A stretch of DNA of 14,282 bases from an uncultured Bacilli bacterium (GCA_934183705.1 CAKPSW010000019.1:1-14282), one strand, 5' to 3'. Positions 1 through 7,273 are shown, counted from the first letter of the stretch. Numbers and translations are program-made. Notes: generated by a model not told the origin, from the letters alone.

Positions 1-36
1 TCACCCGTAAATTACAGGTTACAATCCTCTAATTAG
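1..36 (+). CDS. IS3-family transposase OrfB, C-terminal tail only (partial)
   Basis: Frame 1 reads SPVNYRLQSSN followed by TAG at 34-36. OrfB integrases of IS150-type elements typically end in a motif like LSPVxYRxQS a few residues before the stop, then 15-40 bases of spacer, then the terminal inverted repeat. All three parts are here in the right order. OrfB is the DDE integrase half of the transposase, made by a -1 frameshift from OrfA. The catalytic domain is upstream of the window, so activity cannot be judged. Confidence 0.75.
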   Translation, partial: SPVNYRLQSSN

Positions 37-76
37 AAACAATTTATAAACTGTCCAACTTTTGGGGTTCAGTTCA
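1..76 (+). mobile_element. Right end of an IS3-family (IS150-like) insertion sequence, partial
   Basis: The window opens inside an insertion sequence. Positions 1-36 are the end of its transposase frame. Positions 51-76 form an end sequence running from CTGTCCAACTTTTGGGG to TTCAGTTCA and finishing in CA, which matches the terminal inverted repeats I know from IS150-group IS3 elements (ends of the TGTCCAACTTTTTGGGGTCAGTTCA type). The likely element boundary is after 76, and a 3-4 bp target duplication would begin at 77 (aac...). The left end lies outside the window, so the duplication and the state of the element cannot be checked. It sits 39 bp beyond the stop codon of the LysM gene and does not interrupt it. 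Confidence 0.8.
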
Positions 77-84
77 AACTATAT

Positions 85-111
85 CTTTTTTTATTTATCA
101 AGTAAAAAAAG
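85..111. terminator. AT-only hairpin between the IS end and the LysM gene (weak terminator candidate)
   Basis: CTTTTTTTA (85-93) and TAAAAAAAG (103-111) form a perfect 9-bp inverted repeat around a 9-base loop, just beyond the minus-strand stop codon at 116-118. The stem is nearly all A-T and there is no separate uridine run after it, so it would be a poor intrinsic terminator in either direction. In sequence this AT-rich it may be chance. Confidence 0.25.
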
Positions 112-115
112 AACA

Positions 116-553
116 TTAATCTTTATATACAATTAATTGTCCTTCTTCTAAATAAATATTATTATTTTCTCTAAGTAATTTAATAACATCAGCATTAAGT
201 GTTCTACTAACAGAATTTAAAGAATCATTCTTCTTAGTAAAATAATACTTAACATCACGTTTAGGAACTAAAATAGAATTACCAGGATAAATATAATCAT
301 TAACATTAAGACCATTAAGTAAAGCAAGTAAATTATAATCTGTATTATATCTTCTAGCTATATCATACAAATTATCTCCTTTTTCTATTACATATACATC
401 AAAATATTCTCTAGTAGTAGGTACAACTATATTACTACCAACACCAAAACTACTATTAGGATTAAGTTCTCTAAGAACACTTGCTGTAGTACCAAATTTA
501 TTTGCTAAAGATGAAATACTATCTCCTGCTTTAATCATATAAATATCATACAT
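116..553 (-). CDS. Three-repeat LysM protein without signal peptide
   Basis: The 145-residue protein is almost entirely LysM modules, which bind the glycan of peptidoglycan or chitin. Repeat 1 spans about residues 4-46 (YMIKAGDSISSLANKF, NIVVPT), repeat 2 about 53-98 (YVIEKGDNLYDIARRYN, GNSILVPK) and repeat 3, more degenerate, about 103-143. There is no signal peptide, no membrane segment and no catalytic domain. The start is supported by GGAGG nine bases upstream of the ATG (plus-strand cctcc near 564). The gene follows the activase by 37 bp and is probably cotranscribed with it. LysM proteins without a Sec signal are known among spore coat and cortex morphogenetic proteins such as SafA, and the window holds spo0A, so a spore-surface role is possible. 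That is inference, and a general cell-wall role is the alternative. Confidence 0.85.
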   Translation of the reverse strand: MYDIYMIKAGDSISSLANKFGTTASVLRELNPNSSFGVGSNIVVPTTREYFDVYVIEKGDNLYDIARRYNTDYNLLALLNGLNVNDYIYPGNSILVPKRDVKYYFTKKNDSLNSVSRTLNADVIKLLRENNNIYLEEGQLIVYKD

Positions 554-590
554 AAAAATATACCTCCATAATACTATATGATATATCTAC

Positions 591-1541
591 CTATTTGTTA
601 ACAATCTCACCCTTAGGACATCTATTTCCCCAAGCATCAATAATTTTATTATCACGAAAAACCTTAATAATCTCACAATTATTAGCACATCCCTTACAAC
701 TAATGCCACGTGTCTCATATACTATATCTTCTATATCAAAAGAAAATTCAATATCCCCATCTTTTTTAGATATAATAGCAGCCCCTAAAGCACCCATCAA
801 ATGCGAATTATCATTAACAATAATATCACAACCAGTTACATCCTTAAAAGCTTTAATAACTCCAACATTTTTAGATACTCCTCCCTGAAATACAATAGGA
901 GGTTTTATTTTTTTACCTTTACCAACATTATTAAGATAATTATTAACAATAGCATAACAAAGTCCTGCTATAATATCTTCTTTACTATGTCCTATTTGCG
1001 ATTTATGAACTAAATCAGACTCAGCAAAAACAGTACATCTAGCAGCAATTTTAGTAGGATTCTTACTACTAAGAGCAATCTTGCCAAACTCTTCTATCGG
1101 AACACCAAGTCTCTTAGCTTGACTAGATAAAAAAGAACCCGTTCCCGCAGCACATAAAGTATTCATTGCATAATCACATACAATACCATTATCTAATAAA
1201 ATAATCTTAGAATCTTGACCGCCTATCTCAAATATAGTACGAACATCTTTATATATACTAGTAGTACCAACAGCATGAGCTGTAATTTCATTCTTAATAG
1301 CATTAGCCCCAAGTAAAGTACCAATAAGTCTTCTTGCAGAACCAGTAGTACCTACACCAACAACTTTATATATATTACTATCAACTTTACTTTTAAGTTC
1401 CAAAATAACCTTTTTACTAGCTTCTATAGGATTACCTTCAGTATATAAATAACTACTAGCAATAATATTATTATCACTATCAATAACAACCCCTTTAGTA
1501 GATATACTACCAATATCAATTCCTAAATATGCTTTTTCCAT
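591..1541 (-). CDS. Acyl-CoA dehydratase activase (HgdC/BadF-BcrA ATPase family) with C-terminal Cys cluster
   Basis: This is an ASKHA-fold ATPase of the 2-hydroxyacyl-CoA dehydratase activator family, whose members pass one electron to a partner Fe-S enzyme at the cost of ATP. The nucleotide-binding motifs are GIDIGSISTKG (7-17), GVGTTGSARR (62-71), EIGGQDSK (105-112) and FQGGVSKN (218-225). The two cysteines expected to bridge the dimer's [4Fe-4S] cluster are C130 (in LCAAGTGSF) and C169 (in ARCTVFAES). Beyond the usual ~260-residue activator is a tail with C282, C285, C289 and C308 (SCKGCANNCE, GNRCPKG). A similar cysteine stretch links the activase to a DUF2229 region in much larger fused proteins; here the frame simply ends. 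No dehydratase subunit lies nearby. The start has GAGGTGA ten bases upstream. A terminator and a perfect 0A box lie just upstream. Confidence 0.88.
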   Translation of the reverse strand: MEKAYLGIDIGSISTKGVVIDSDNNIIASSYLYTEGNPIEASKKVILELKSKVDSNIYKVVGVGTTGSARRLIGTLLGANAIKNEITAHAVGTTSIYKDVRTIFEIGGQDSKIILLDNGIVCDYAMNTLCAAGTGSFLSSQAKRLGVPIEEFGKIALSSKNPTKIAARCTVFAESDLVHKSQIGHSKEDIIAGLCYAIVNNYLNNVGKGKKIKPPIVFQGGVSKNVGVIKAFKDVTGCDIIVNDNSHLMGALGAAIISKKDGDIEFSFDIEDIVYETRGISCKGCANNCEIIKVFRDNKIIDAWGNRCPKGEIVNK

Positions 1542-1581
1542 ATCTTCTACGTCACCTCATTTTAATTATATGAAATATAAT

Positions 1582-1622
1582 AAAAAAAAGATGTCGAACT
1601 TTATCTACTGACGTCTTTTTTT
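1582..1622 (-). terminator. Intrinsic terminator of the dCMP deaminase gene, overlapping its last codons
   Basis: GATGTC (1590-1595) pairs with GACGTC (1610-1615), with one G-T pair, and the stem extends through an A run (1583-1589) against a T run (1616-1622). The loop is 14 bases. Read on the minus strand, the 5' arm is the end of the deaminase frame and the 3' arm runs into eight uridines, as in an intrinsic terminator. It should separate the deaminase transcript from the activase gene, which would then need its own promoter around 1560-1600. Confidence 0.7.
1592..1598 (+). promoter_or_regulatory. Perfect 0A-box heptamer upstream of the activase gene (possible Spo0A site)
   Basis: TGTCGAA at 1592-1598 is an exact match to the Spo0A recognition heptamer and lies about 50 bases upstream of the activase start codon. 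On the minus strand it is followed by a TATAAT-like element in TTTCATATAATT (around 1567-1575). It also forms part of the loop and 3' arm of the deaminase terminator, which could fully account for it. In 14 kb of this composition roughly one exact match on either strand is expected by chance, so this single site is only suggestive. Confidence 0.25.
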
Positions 1623-2086
1623 AAACATTTATATTTAACACCACAAGCATCAAACAATCTTTTAGAAGCAATAACACCATTAGTATTAGCATACTTATCT
1701 TCTAAATAATACACCTCTTTAATACCAACCTGAATAATTTCCTTAGCACATTCATTACATGGAAATAAATCAACATATATTTTAGCACCATCTAAATCCC
1801 TATTACTACCACGATAATTAAGTATAGCATTTCTCTCAGCATGAACAACATAAAGATACTTAGTATCAAGTTCATCACCTTCCCTATCCCAAGGAAAATA
1901 CTTATCATCATATCCATTAGGAGTACCATTATAGCCAACTGATAATATTCTATTATCTGTACTAACAATACATGCCCCAACCTGAGTATTAGGATCTTTA
2001 CTTCTCTTCGCCGCTAACTGAGCTACTCCAATAAAAAATTCATCCCAAGTCAAATAATCACACCTTTGTTTATTAATCTCTTTCAT
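1601..2086 (-). CDS. dCMP deaminase (ComEB-type cytidine/deoxycytidylate deaminase)
   Basis: This zinc hydrolase of the cytidine deaminase superfamily converts dCMP to dUMP, feeding thymidylate synthesis. The zinc and catalytic signature is complete: HAERNA with H82 and the proton-shuttling E84, and PCNEC with C110 and C113. An N-terminal DPNTQVGACIV segment (31-41) and GYNGTPNGYDD (51-61) are typical of dCMP deaminases rather than of free-nucleoside or tRNA deaminases. At 161 residues it is of normal length for the family. GGAGGT five bases before the ATG supports the start. The gene begins 16 bp after the DUF1016 nuclease and is probably cotranscribed with it. Its last codons form one arm of its own terminator. 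Whether it is subject to allosteric dCTP/dTTP control cannot be seen. Confidence 0.92.
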   Translation of the reverse strand: MKEINKQRCDYLTWDEFFIGVAQLAAKRSKDPNTQVGACIVSTDNRILSVGYNGTPNGYDDKYFPWDREGDELDTKYLYVVHAERNAILNYRGSNRDLDGAKIYVDLFPCNECAKEIIQVGIKEVYYLEDKYANTNGVIASKRLFDACGVKYKCLKKDVSR

Positions 2087-2102
2087 TACATACCTCCACT
2101 AT

Positions 2103-3101
2103 TCACTTATTGATTTCTTCAAGAAGTGATTTCATTTCTTTTAATTTCTTTTCTAATATTTTTTTATCAATTAATTTTAATCTATATTCAGAAATCATTG
2201 TTTGCGACATGCTTTTACCAAGTGAATATTCAACTACATCTTTATCCTTCGAACTACATAGAATAACACCAACACTAGGATTTTCATAAGTTTTCTTTAC
2301 ATCTCTATCTAACGCTTCTAAATATAAATTCATTTTCCCTAAATATTCCGCTTTAAATTCTCCCAATTTCAATTCAAATGCTACCAAACATGACAATTCA
2401 CGATTATAAAATAATAAATCAATAAAGAAATCATGATTGCCAACTTGTACTTTATATTCATCACCTATATAAGTAAAATCTTTTCCTATCTCCAGAATAA
2501 AATCTTTTAAATTTCTAATTATAGACTTTTTTAAATCCATTTCATTATACTCATTAGGTAAATCCAAAAATTCTAAACTATATGTATCCAATAACCTAGT
2601 ATTAGGATAATCATCTTCATCTATTGTTTTATTAATCGTTGGTAATTGCCTACCTTCTGACAACATAAATCTCTCATAATAAGCAGATGTAATTTGGCGA
2701 TCCAATTCCCTTTTGGAATAATTATTTTTGATCGCCAATTTCAAATAAAAATGTCTTTCTTCTTTTGTTTTTGTCCCACTTAAAATAAGCAAATTGTTAG
2801 TCCACGATAATTGCGTCACCAGTGGTGTCGCAATCTCATCATCTTTATACGTGCTATAAAATTGTATCATTCGTTCAAGATTTCTTTTTGTAAATCCTCT
2901 TAATTGTGGATAATTATTTTGCATAAATTCAGCAGCTTTTTTAACAATCTTATCACCATATTCACTATTTACTTTTAAGTCATATAAAAACTTTCCAATA
3001 TCCAAATAGAGTAAAACCATTTCCTCATTAACTTTTTTATACGCATTAACTCTTCGTATTTCAATCATATTGACAATTTGATTAAAGTCAATATCTATCA
3101 C
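2103..3101 (-). CDS. DUF1016/YhcG-family PD-(D/E)xK nuclease
   Basis: The 332-residue protein has the two-part layout of the YhcG family. An N-terminal helical DUF1016 region (about 5-145; GFTKRNLERMIQFY at 69-82, TQLSW at 96-100) precedes a C-terminal PD-(D/E)xK nuclease domain (about 165-325). Likely active-site residues are D228 in FFIDLLFY and E243/K245 in AFELKLGEF, followed by the conserved GKMNLYLEA (255-263). Relatives often sit beside type I restriction-modification genes or move between genomes, and their substrate is poorly defined. The start codon is GTG, chosen because GGAGGTGA lies immediately upstream with normal spacing; the first in-frame ATG is at residue 12. Codon choice differs from its neighbours: TTG and CTG for Leu, plus GCG, ACG, CGA and CGC, are frequent here and scarce in genes such as spo0A. 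This suggests transfer. Confidence 0.88.
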   Translation of the reverse strand: MIDIDFNQIVNMIEIRRVNAYKKVNEEMVLLYLDIGKFLYDLKVNSEYGDKIVKKAAEFMQNNYPQLRGFTKRNLERMIQFYSTYKDDEIATPLVTQLSWTNNLLILSGTKTKEERHFYLKLAIKNNYSKRELDRQITSAYYERFMLSEGRQLPTINKTIDEDDYPNTRLLDTYSLEFLDLPNEYNEMDLKKSIIRNLKDFILEIGKDFTYIGDEYKVQVGNHDFFIDLLFYNRELSCLVAFELKLGEFKAEYLGKMNLYLEALDRDVKKTYENPSVGVILCSSKDKDVVEYSLGKSMSQTMISEYRLKLIDKKILEKKLKEMKSLLEEINK

Positions 3102-3224
3102 AATATCACCTCCACAACATCATATTTACAAATCAATTATATCATTTTATAAATAGTTTTACCAGTACTTACATTTATTTTACATCTTTTAAATCTTTAT
3201 ATAGATTAATTAATAAAATATTGA

Positions 3225-3230
3225 TATAAT
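3225..3230 (+). promoter_or_regulatory. Possible -10 element of the CPBP-metallophosphoesterase operon
   Basis: A perfect TATAAT lies 18 bases before the CPBP start codon. The hexamer 17 bases upstream (TAGATT, 3202-3207) is a poor -35, and the transcript would have only about a 12-base leader. In a sequence this AT-rich a TATAAT alone is weak evidence, so the real promoter could be slightly upstream in the 3117-3225 divergent region. Confidence 0.3.
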
Positions 3231-3248
3231 ATAAGAGGATGTGATAAA

Positions 3249-3944
3249 ATGAAAAATAAAATAATAAACAAAATACTAATGATACTAAAAAGTATAACTA
3301 TAATATTACTATTATTATTATCTTCATCAATATTATTTAGTATCCTAGGAATTAACCCTAATAATATAAGTGATAAAACATATACACTATACTTAGTAAT
3401 TTCAGAATTATTATTAATGATAATACTATTTATAATATACAGAAGAACAATAATAGAAGATTTCAAAAAATTCAAAAAAGACATAAACGGCAATTTAGAA
3501 TTAGCATTCAGATATTGGACTATTGGTTTTTCCATTATGTTAATAAGTAATTTATTTATTAGTTTAATACTAGGTAAAACCATTTCAGGAAACGAAGAAA
3601 TTGTAAGAAACTATATAGATTCATCTCCCTTACTAATGGCTATAAGTACTGTTATATTTGCCCCAATAAATGAAGAATTAACATTCCGAAAAAGCCTTCG
3701 TGATGCCTTAAAAAACAAATGGGTATATGCATTAACAAGTGGTATTATCTTTGGAGGATTACACGTAATATCATATATAAACACACCATTAGATCTAATA
3801 TATCTACTACCATATTCTTCTTTAGGCATATCATTCGCCCTATTATATTACAAAACAAATAATATATTTAGTTCAATATCAATGCATACTATGCATAACC
3901 TATTATCAATAATAATATACCTATTAGGAGCATCACTAATATGA
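3249..3944 (+). CDS. CPBP-family intramembrane protease (CAAX/Abi-type glutamic endopeptidase)
   Basis: The 231-residue polytopic membrane protein carries the motifs of the CPBP family. EExxxR is at 142-147 (NEELTFRK), FxxxH at 168-172 (FGGLH), and a final HxxxN at 213-217 (SMHTMHN). Hydrophobic segments are visible at about 12-34, 45-64, 88-108, 127-140, 158-178, 184-201 and 217-231. Bacterial members include bacteriocin self-immunity proteins and proteases that process membrane-bound substrates; which applies here cannot be told. A GAGG-type site lies about ten bases before the ATG. The TGA stop overlaps the ATG of the next gene in ATGA, so the two are translationally coupled. The gene runs against the majority strand. 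Confidence 0.88.
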   Translation: MKNKIINKILMILKSITIILLLLLSSSILFSILGINPNNISDKTYTLYLVISELLLMIILFIIYRRTIIEDFKKFKKDINGNLELAFRYWTIGFSIMLISNLFISLILGKTISGNEEIVRNYIDSSPLLMAISTVIFAPINEELTFRKSLRDALKNKWVYALTSGIIFGGLHVISYINTPLDLIYLLPYSSLGISFALLYYKTNNIFSSISMHTMHNLLSIIIYLLGASLI

Positions 3945-4786
3945 AAAAATTCATAAGATTCCTCTTTATACTACTCTTAATAATATTATTATTACTAATT
4001 TACTGTAGATATGAAGGCACAAGAGGATTAATAACAAAAGAATACAAAATAGAAACAAACTCTATACCATCATCATTCGATGGTCTAAAAGTACTACATT
4101 TCAGTGACTTACATTACCTAAGAGTAGTAGATGATAATATGCTAAAAAAAGTAGTAGAAGAAATAAACCTAATAAACCCAGATATAGTAATATTTACTGG
4201 AGATTTAATAGATAAAGACTTTAACATCAATGATAAACAAAAACAACAGTTAATAACCCTTCTAAAAAGTATAAATAGTAAATACGGTAAATACAGCATT
4301 ATTGGTAATCACGATTACATTAAAGATAAAGAAGAAATGGAAACAATATATAATGAAAGCAACTTCATATTACTTCAAAATACTTACGATATAATTTATA
4401 ACAGTGAAAATGAAAAAATATTTCTAGGAGGATTAGATACTTATAGTTACGATAAAGCCGATATAGACAAAGTAATGGATTACTTTGAAAATAATGATAA
4501 TATAGATTATAAAATAATATTAGTCCATGAACCAGACTATATAGATACCATAACAAGTAAATATGACATAGACTTAGTTCTAGCAGGACATTCTCATAAT
4601 GGACAAATAAATATACCATTTGTAAAAAATTTCATCTTACCATATGGTAGCAAAAAATACTACGAAAACTATTATAATGTAGATAATACACCACTATATA
4701 TTTCTAGTGGTATAGGAGAGTCAAGAATAAATCTAAGATTCTTAAATAAACCATCTATAAACTTTTATAGAATAAACAAAATATAG
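3941..4786 (+). CDS. Membrane-anchored calcineurin-like metallophosphoesterase (YkuE/YaeI type)
   Basis: An N-terminal uncleaved transmembrane helix (about 5-20) is followed by a complete two-metal phosphoesterase domain. Metal ligands appear in the standard order: D56 and H58 (SDLH), D88 (GDLID), N123-H124 (GNHD), H196 (VHEPD), and H217 with H219 (GHSHNGQ). At 281 residues the layout matches the YkuE/YaeI group of cell-surface phosphoesterases, some of which act on lipid or cell-wall phosphodiesters; the substrate here is unknown. The GGTRGL-like stretch after the helix and the KVLHFSDLH start of the domain are characteristic. The start is fixed by the ATGA overlap with the CPBP gene. A strong terminator overlaps its stop codon, so the operon is just these two genes. 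Confidence 0.9.
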   Translation: MKKFIRFLFILLLIILLLLIYCRYEGTRGLITKEYKIETNSIPSSFDGLKVLHFSDLHYLRVVDDNMLKKVVEEINLINPDIVIFTGDLIDKDFNINDKQKQQLITLLKSINSKYGKYSIIGNHDYIKDKEEMETIYNESNFILLQNTYDIIYNSENEKIFLGGLDTYSYDKADIDKVMDYFENNDNIDYKIILVHEPDYIDTITSKYDIDLVLAGHSHNGQINIPFVKNFILPYGSKKYYENYYNVDNTPLYISSGIGESRINLRFLNKPSINFYRINKI

Positions 4787-4810
4787 GAGCCAAAACTCCT
4801 ATATTTTTTT
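4781..4810 (+). terminator. Intrinsic terminator of the CPBP-metallophosphoesterase operon
   Basis: ATATAGGAG (4781-4789) pairs perfectly with CTCCTATAT (4796-4804) around a 6-base loop, followed by a T run to 4810. The TAG stop codon (4784-4786) lies within the 5' arm. Confidence 0.9.
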
Positions 4811-4860
4811 ATTACTATTATAATATTTTACCCTCTCATAAAAACTCAAATTATTAACAT

Positions 4861-4882
4861 AAAAAGACACTATTAAAGTGTC
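4861..4882 (-). terminator. Intrinsic terminator of lon
   Basis: Read on the minus strand, GACAC, a 7-base loop and GTGTC are followed by five uridines, starting 9 bases after the lon stop codon at 4892-4894. It faces the terminator of the plus-strand operon, so the 105-bp gap isolates two converging transcripts. Confidence 0.75.
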
Positions 4883-4891
4883 AATATATAA

Positions 4892-7186
4892 CTATTTAAA
4901 TAAACTCTTATAAATATCCTCATAATCTTCCACTAAAATAATATTAAGTTTATCTTTAACTTCATTAGGAAGTGTAGATAAAGATGGTGAAGAATCAAGA
5001 GGTAAATAAACAGTCTCAATACCATTAGTAACAGCTGAAATAAGTTTTTCCTTAAGTCCACCTACCGGAAGTACTCTACCCCTTAAAGTAATTTCCCCCG
5101 TCATAGAAACCTTATTACTAACAATCTTATTCTTAAGCAAACTAAGTATAGCAGTTACAATAGTAATACCAGCAGAAGGTCCATCCTTAGGAATACCACC
5201 CTCTTCTAAGTGAAAATGAAAATCAACTTCCTCAAAAATCTTATAATCAATCTTAAATTTAGCACTATTAGCCTTAATATAACTAAGAGCTATATAAACA
5301 CTCTCCTTAATAACTTCACCCAAAGTACCAGTAAGAGTAATATTACCATGACCAGGATACAAAGTACAAGTAACCTTAAGAATAGTACCACCATAAGGAG
5401 TATAAGCAAGTCCATTAACAATACCAGTCTTATTATTCTCGTCATTAAAAGAATTATTATACTTATAAGGTCCCAAATAAGCTTCAATATCAAAAGTATC
5501 AACTATAACCTTAGTATTCTTATCCTTAGCAATAATAACCTTTCTAATAACAGCATCAATCTGTCTATATAAATCTCTTGCTCCCGCTTCTTTAGTATAA
5601 GAAGTAATAATCTTCTCAATAGCAGAATCAGTAAATTTAATATTCTTAACTTTATAATCATTAAGTAAATTAGGAATCAAATAAAACTTAGCAATATTAA
5701 TCTTTTCATAAATAGTATAACTAGATAATTCAATAATTTCTAATCTATCAAGTAAAGGAGAAGGTATAGCACTAACATTATTAGCGGTAAGAATAAAAAG
5801 TACCTTAGATAAATCAAATTCCTCTTCAATATAATTATCACAAAATCTACTATTCTGTTCCTTATCTAGTATTTCAAGCAATGCACTTGCAGGATCTCCT
5901 TTGTAATCCTTAGTAAGCTTATCAACCTCATCAATCAAAAACAAAGGATTACTACTCTTAGACTTTTTCATTTGCTGAATAATCTTACCAGGACTAGCCC
6001 CTATATACGTTCTTCTATGACCAAGTATTTCAGCCTCATCATTAATTCCTCCTAAAGATACCTTAACAAAATCCTTATTAAGAGCTTTAGCAATAGAACT
6101 AGCAAGAGAAGTCTTACCAACTCCCGGAGGACCAACTAAACAAAGAATAGGACTACTAGAAGTATTTGTCTTCTTCTTAACTGCAATATACTCAACAATT
6201 CTCTTTTTAACAGAATCAAGGCCAAAATGCGTAGCATCAAGAACATCTATAATCTTTTTGATGTCCGTATTATCTTTAGATTCCTTATTCCAAGGTAAAG
6301 CAAGTAACCAATCAATATAAGTTCTAATCGTAGTAACTTCAGGAGAAGCACTACTAGTAAGAGAATACCTCTCAATCTCTTCATTAAGCCTTTTAACAAT
6401 ATTATCCGGAAGAGATAAACCACTCATCTTAATCCTAATTTTATTAATATCCTCTTCTTTCAAATCAACTTCCCCAAGTTCTTCTTTAATAAGTCTAATC
6501 TTCTCTTTAAGTATATACTCCTTTTGTTCTTCTTCCATACGAACTTTAAGACTATCCTCAATCTGATTTTCCAAAAGAAGTGTTTGTGTTTCCTTAGATA
6601 TCTCTTCAATAATAGTTCTAACTCTAAATATAGGATTTGTAATGCTTACATACTTAACTAAATCATTATACTCTAAAGGAAGTTCACTAACAATAATATC
6701 TGCTAATTTATCAATATTTTTAACATCATTAATACGTCCCAAAACAGTATTAGACATATAAGGAGATACATCAATATACTCATCAAGTTTTCTATATAAT
6801 ATTCTTCGAAGAGCCAAAGCTTCCATTTCATTATAATCATATCCACAACTATCACTAACAAAAGCCGTTAAATGACCATTAAGATTAACATATCTAGAGA
6901 CAGAAACCCTACTAACACCAGTAAGTACAACTCTAGTAATACCATTAGGAAGTGCCAAAGAAGATTTAATTTTACTCAAAACGCAAATAGAAGGAAGTTC
7001 ATTAATATCAGGTTCCTCTTCAAGAGGGTCTAAAAGATTAACAAGTAAAACATGGCCATCATATTTCTTCTCCGCTAAAGATAAAACTTCTTTATCATTA
7101 TCATTAGTAAATTCAAGTCTAATCTCATTGTAAGGTAATAAGACCACTTCTCGCAAATATAATATAGGTAAATTTGTCTCAACCAT
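4892..7186 (-). CDS. lon: ATP-dependent Lon protease (LonA type)
   Basis: This cytosolic AAA+ serine protease degrades misfolded and regulatory proteins. Taking the start at 7186 (764 residues), the order is an N-terminal substrate-binding domain (about 3-195), a coiled-coil linker (about 205-240), an AAA+ module with Walker A GPPGVGKTS (352-360) and Walker B FLIDEVDK (416-423), and a C-terminal protease domain. The catalytic Ser is S671 in PKDGPSAG and the Lys is K712 in GGLKEK. The open frame extends five codons further, to 7201, but GGAGGT at 7194-7199 lies inside those codons and is correctly placed (7 bases) for the ATG at 7184-7186, so MVETNLP is the better N terminus. Length and full N domain indicate LonA rather than LonB. 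It has its own promoter and terminator. Confidence 0.97.
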   Translation of the reverse strand: MVETNLPILYLREVVLLPYNEIRLEFTNDNDKEVLSLAEKKYDGHVLLVNLLDPLEEEPDINELPSICVLSKIKSSLALPNGITRVVLTGVSRVSVSRYVNLNGHLTAFVSDSCGYDYNEMEALALRRILYRKLDEYIDVSPYMSNTVLGRINDVKNIDKLADIIVSELPLEYNDLVKYVSITNPIFRVRTIIEEISKETQTLLLENQIEDSLKVRMEEEQKEYILKEKIRLIKEELGEVDLKEEDINKIRIKMSGLSLPDNIVKRLNEEIERYSLTSSASPEVTTIRTYIDWLLALPWNKESKDNTDIKKIIDVLDATHFGLDSVKKRIVEYIAVKKKTNTSSSPILCLVGPPGVGKTSLASSIAKALNKDFVKVSLGGINDEAEILGHRRTYIGASPGKIIQQMKKSKSSNPLFLIDEVDKLTKDYKGDPASALLEILDKEQNSRFCDNYIEEEFDLSKVLFILTANNVSAIPSPLLDRLEIIELSSYTIYEKINIAKFYLIPNLLNDYKVKNIKFTDSAIEKIITSYTKEAGARDLYRQIDAVIRKVIIAKDKNTKVIVDTFDIEAYLGPYKYNNSFNDENNKTGIVNGLAYTPYGGTILKVTCTLYPGHGNITLTGTLGEVIKESVYIALSYIKANSAKFKIDYKIFEEVDFHFHLEEGGIPKDGPSAGITIVTAILSLLKNKIVSNKVSMTGEITLRGRVLPVGGLKEKLISAVTNGIETVYLPLDSSPSLSTLPNEVKDKLNIILVEDYEDIYKSLFK

Positions 7187-7273
7187 ACCAAATACCTCCA
7201 TATATAATAAAAATGCATCTCTATTTAATTCATAAACAAATAAAGATACATCACTTCCTTTTCTTGATTAAAT

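Noticed and set aside
3206..3583. Hydrophobic minus-strand open frame antisense to the CPBP gene
   Set aside because: It lies over a gene with complete family motifs and its Ile/Leu/Asn content is what the complement of ATA/TTA-rich codons gives. No family similarity or supporting context.
3941..3944. Possible use of genetic code 4 (TGA as Trp), given the very low GC content
   Set aside because: The TGA of the CPBP gene overlaps the ATG of the next gene in a normal coupled junction, the DUF1016 gene also ends in TGA at a family-typical length, and tryptophan is encoded by TGG. Code 11 fits.
2103..4786. A possible defence island (nuclease, deaminase, CPBP protein, phosphoesterase side by side)
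   Set aside because: The deaminase is an ordinary dCMP deaminase, the CPBP and phosphoesterase genes form a separate, divergent operon with host-like composition, and no restriction, toxin or sensor component is present. Only the DUF1016 nuclease has a defence-like profile.
5210..5572. Plus-strand open frame within lon
   Set aside because: A Ser/Asn/Ile-rich shadow of the Lon protease domain with no ribosome binding site worth noting.
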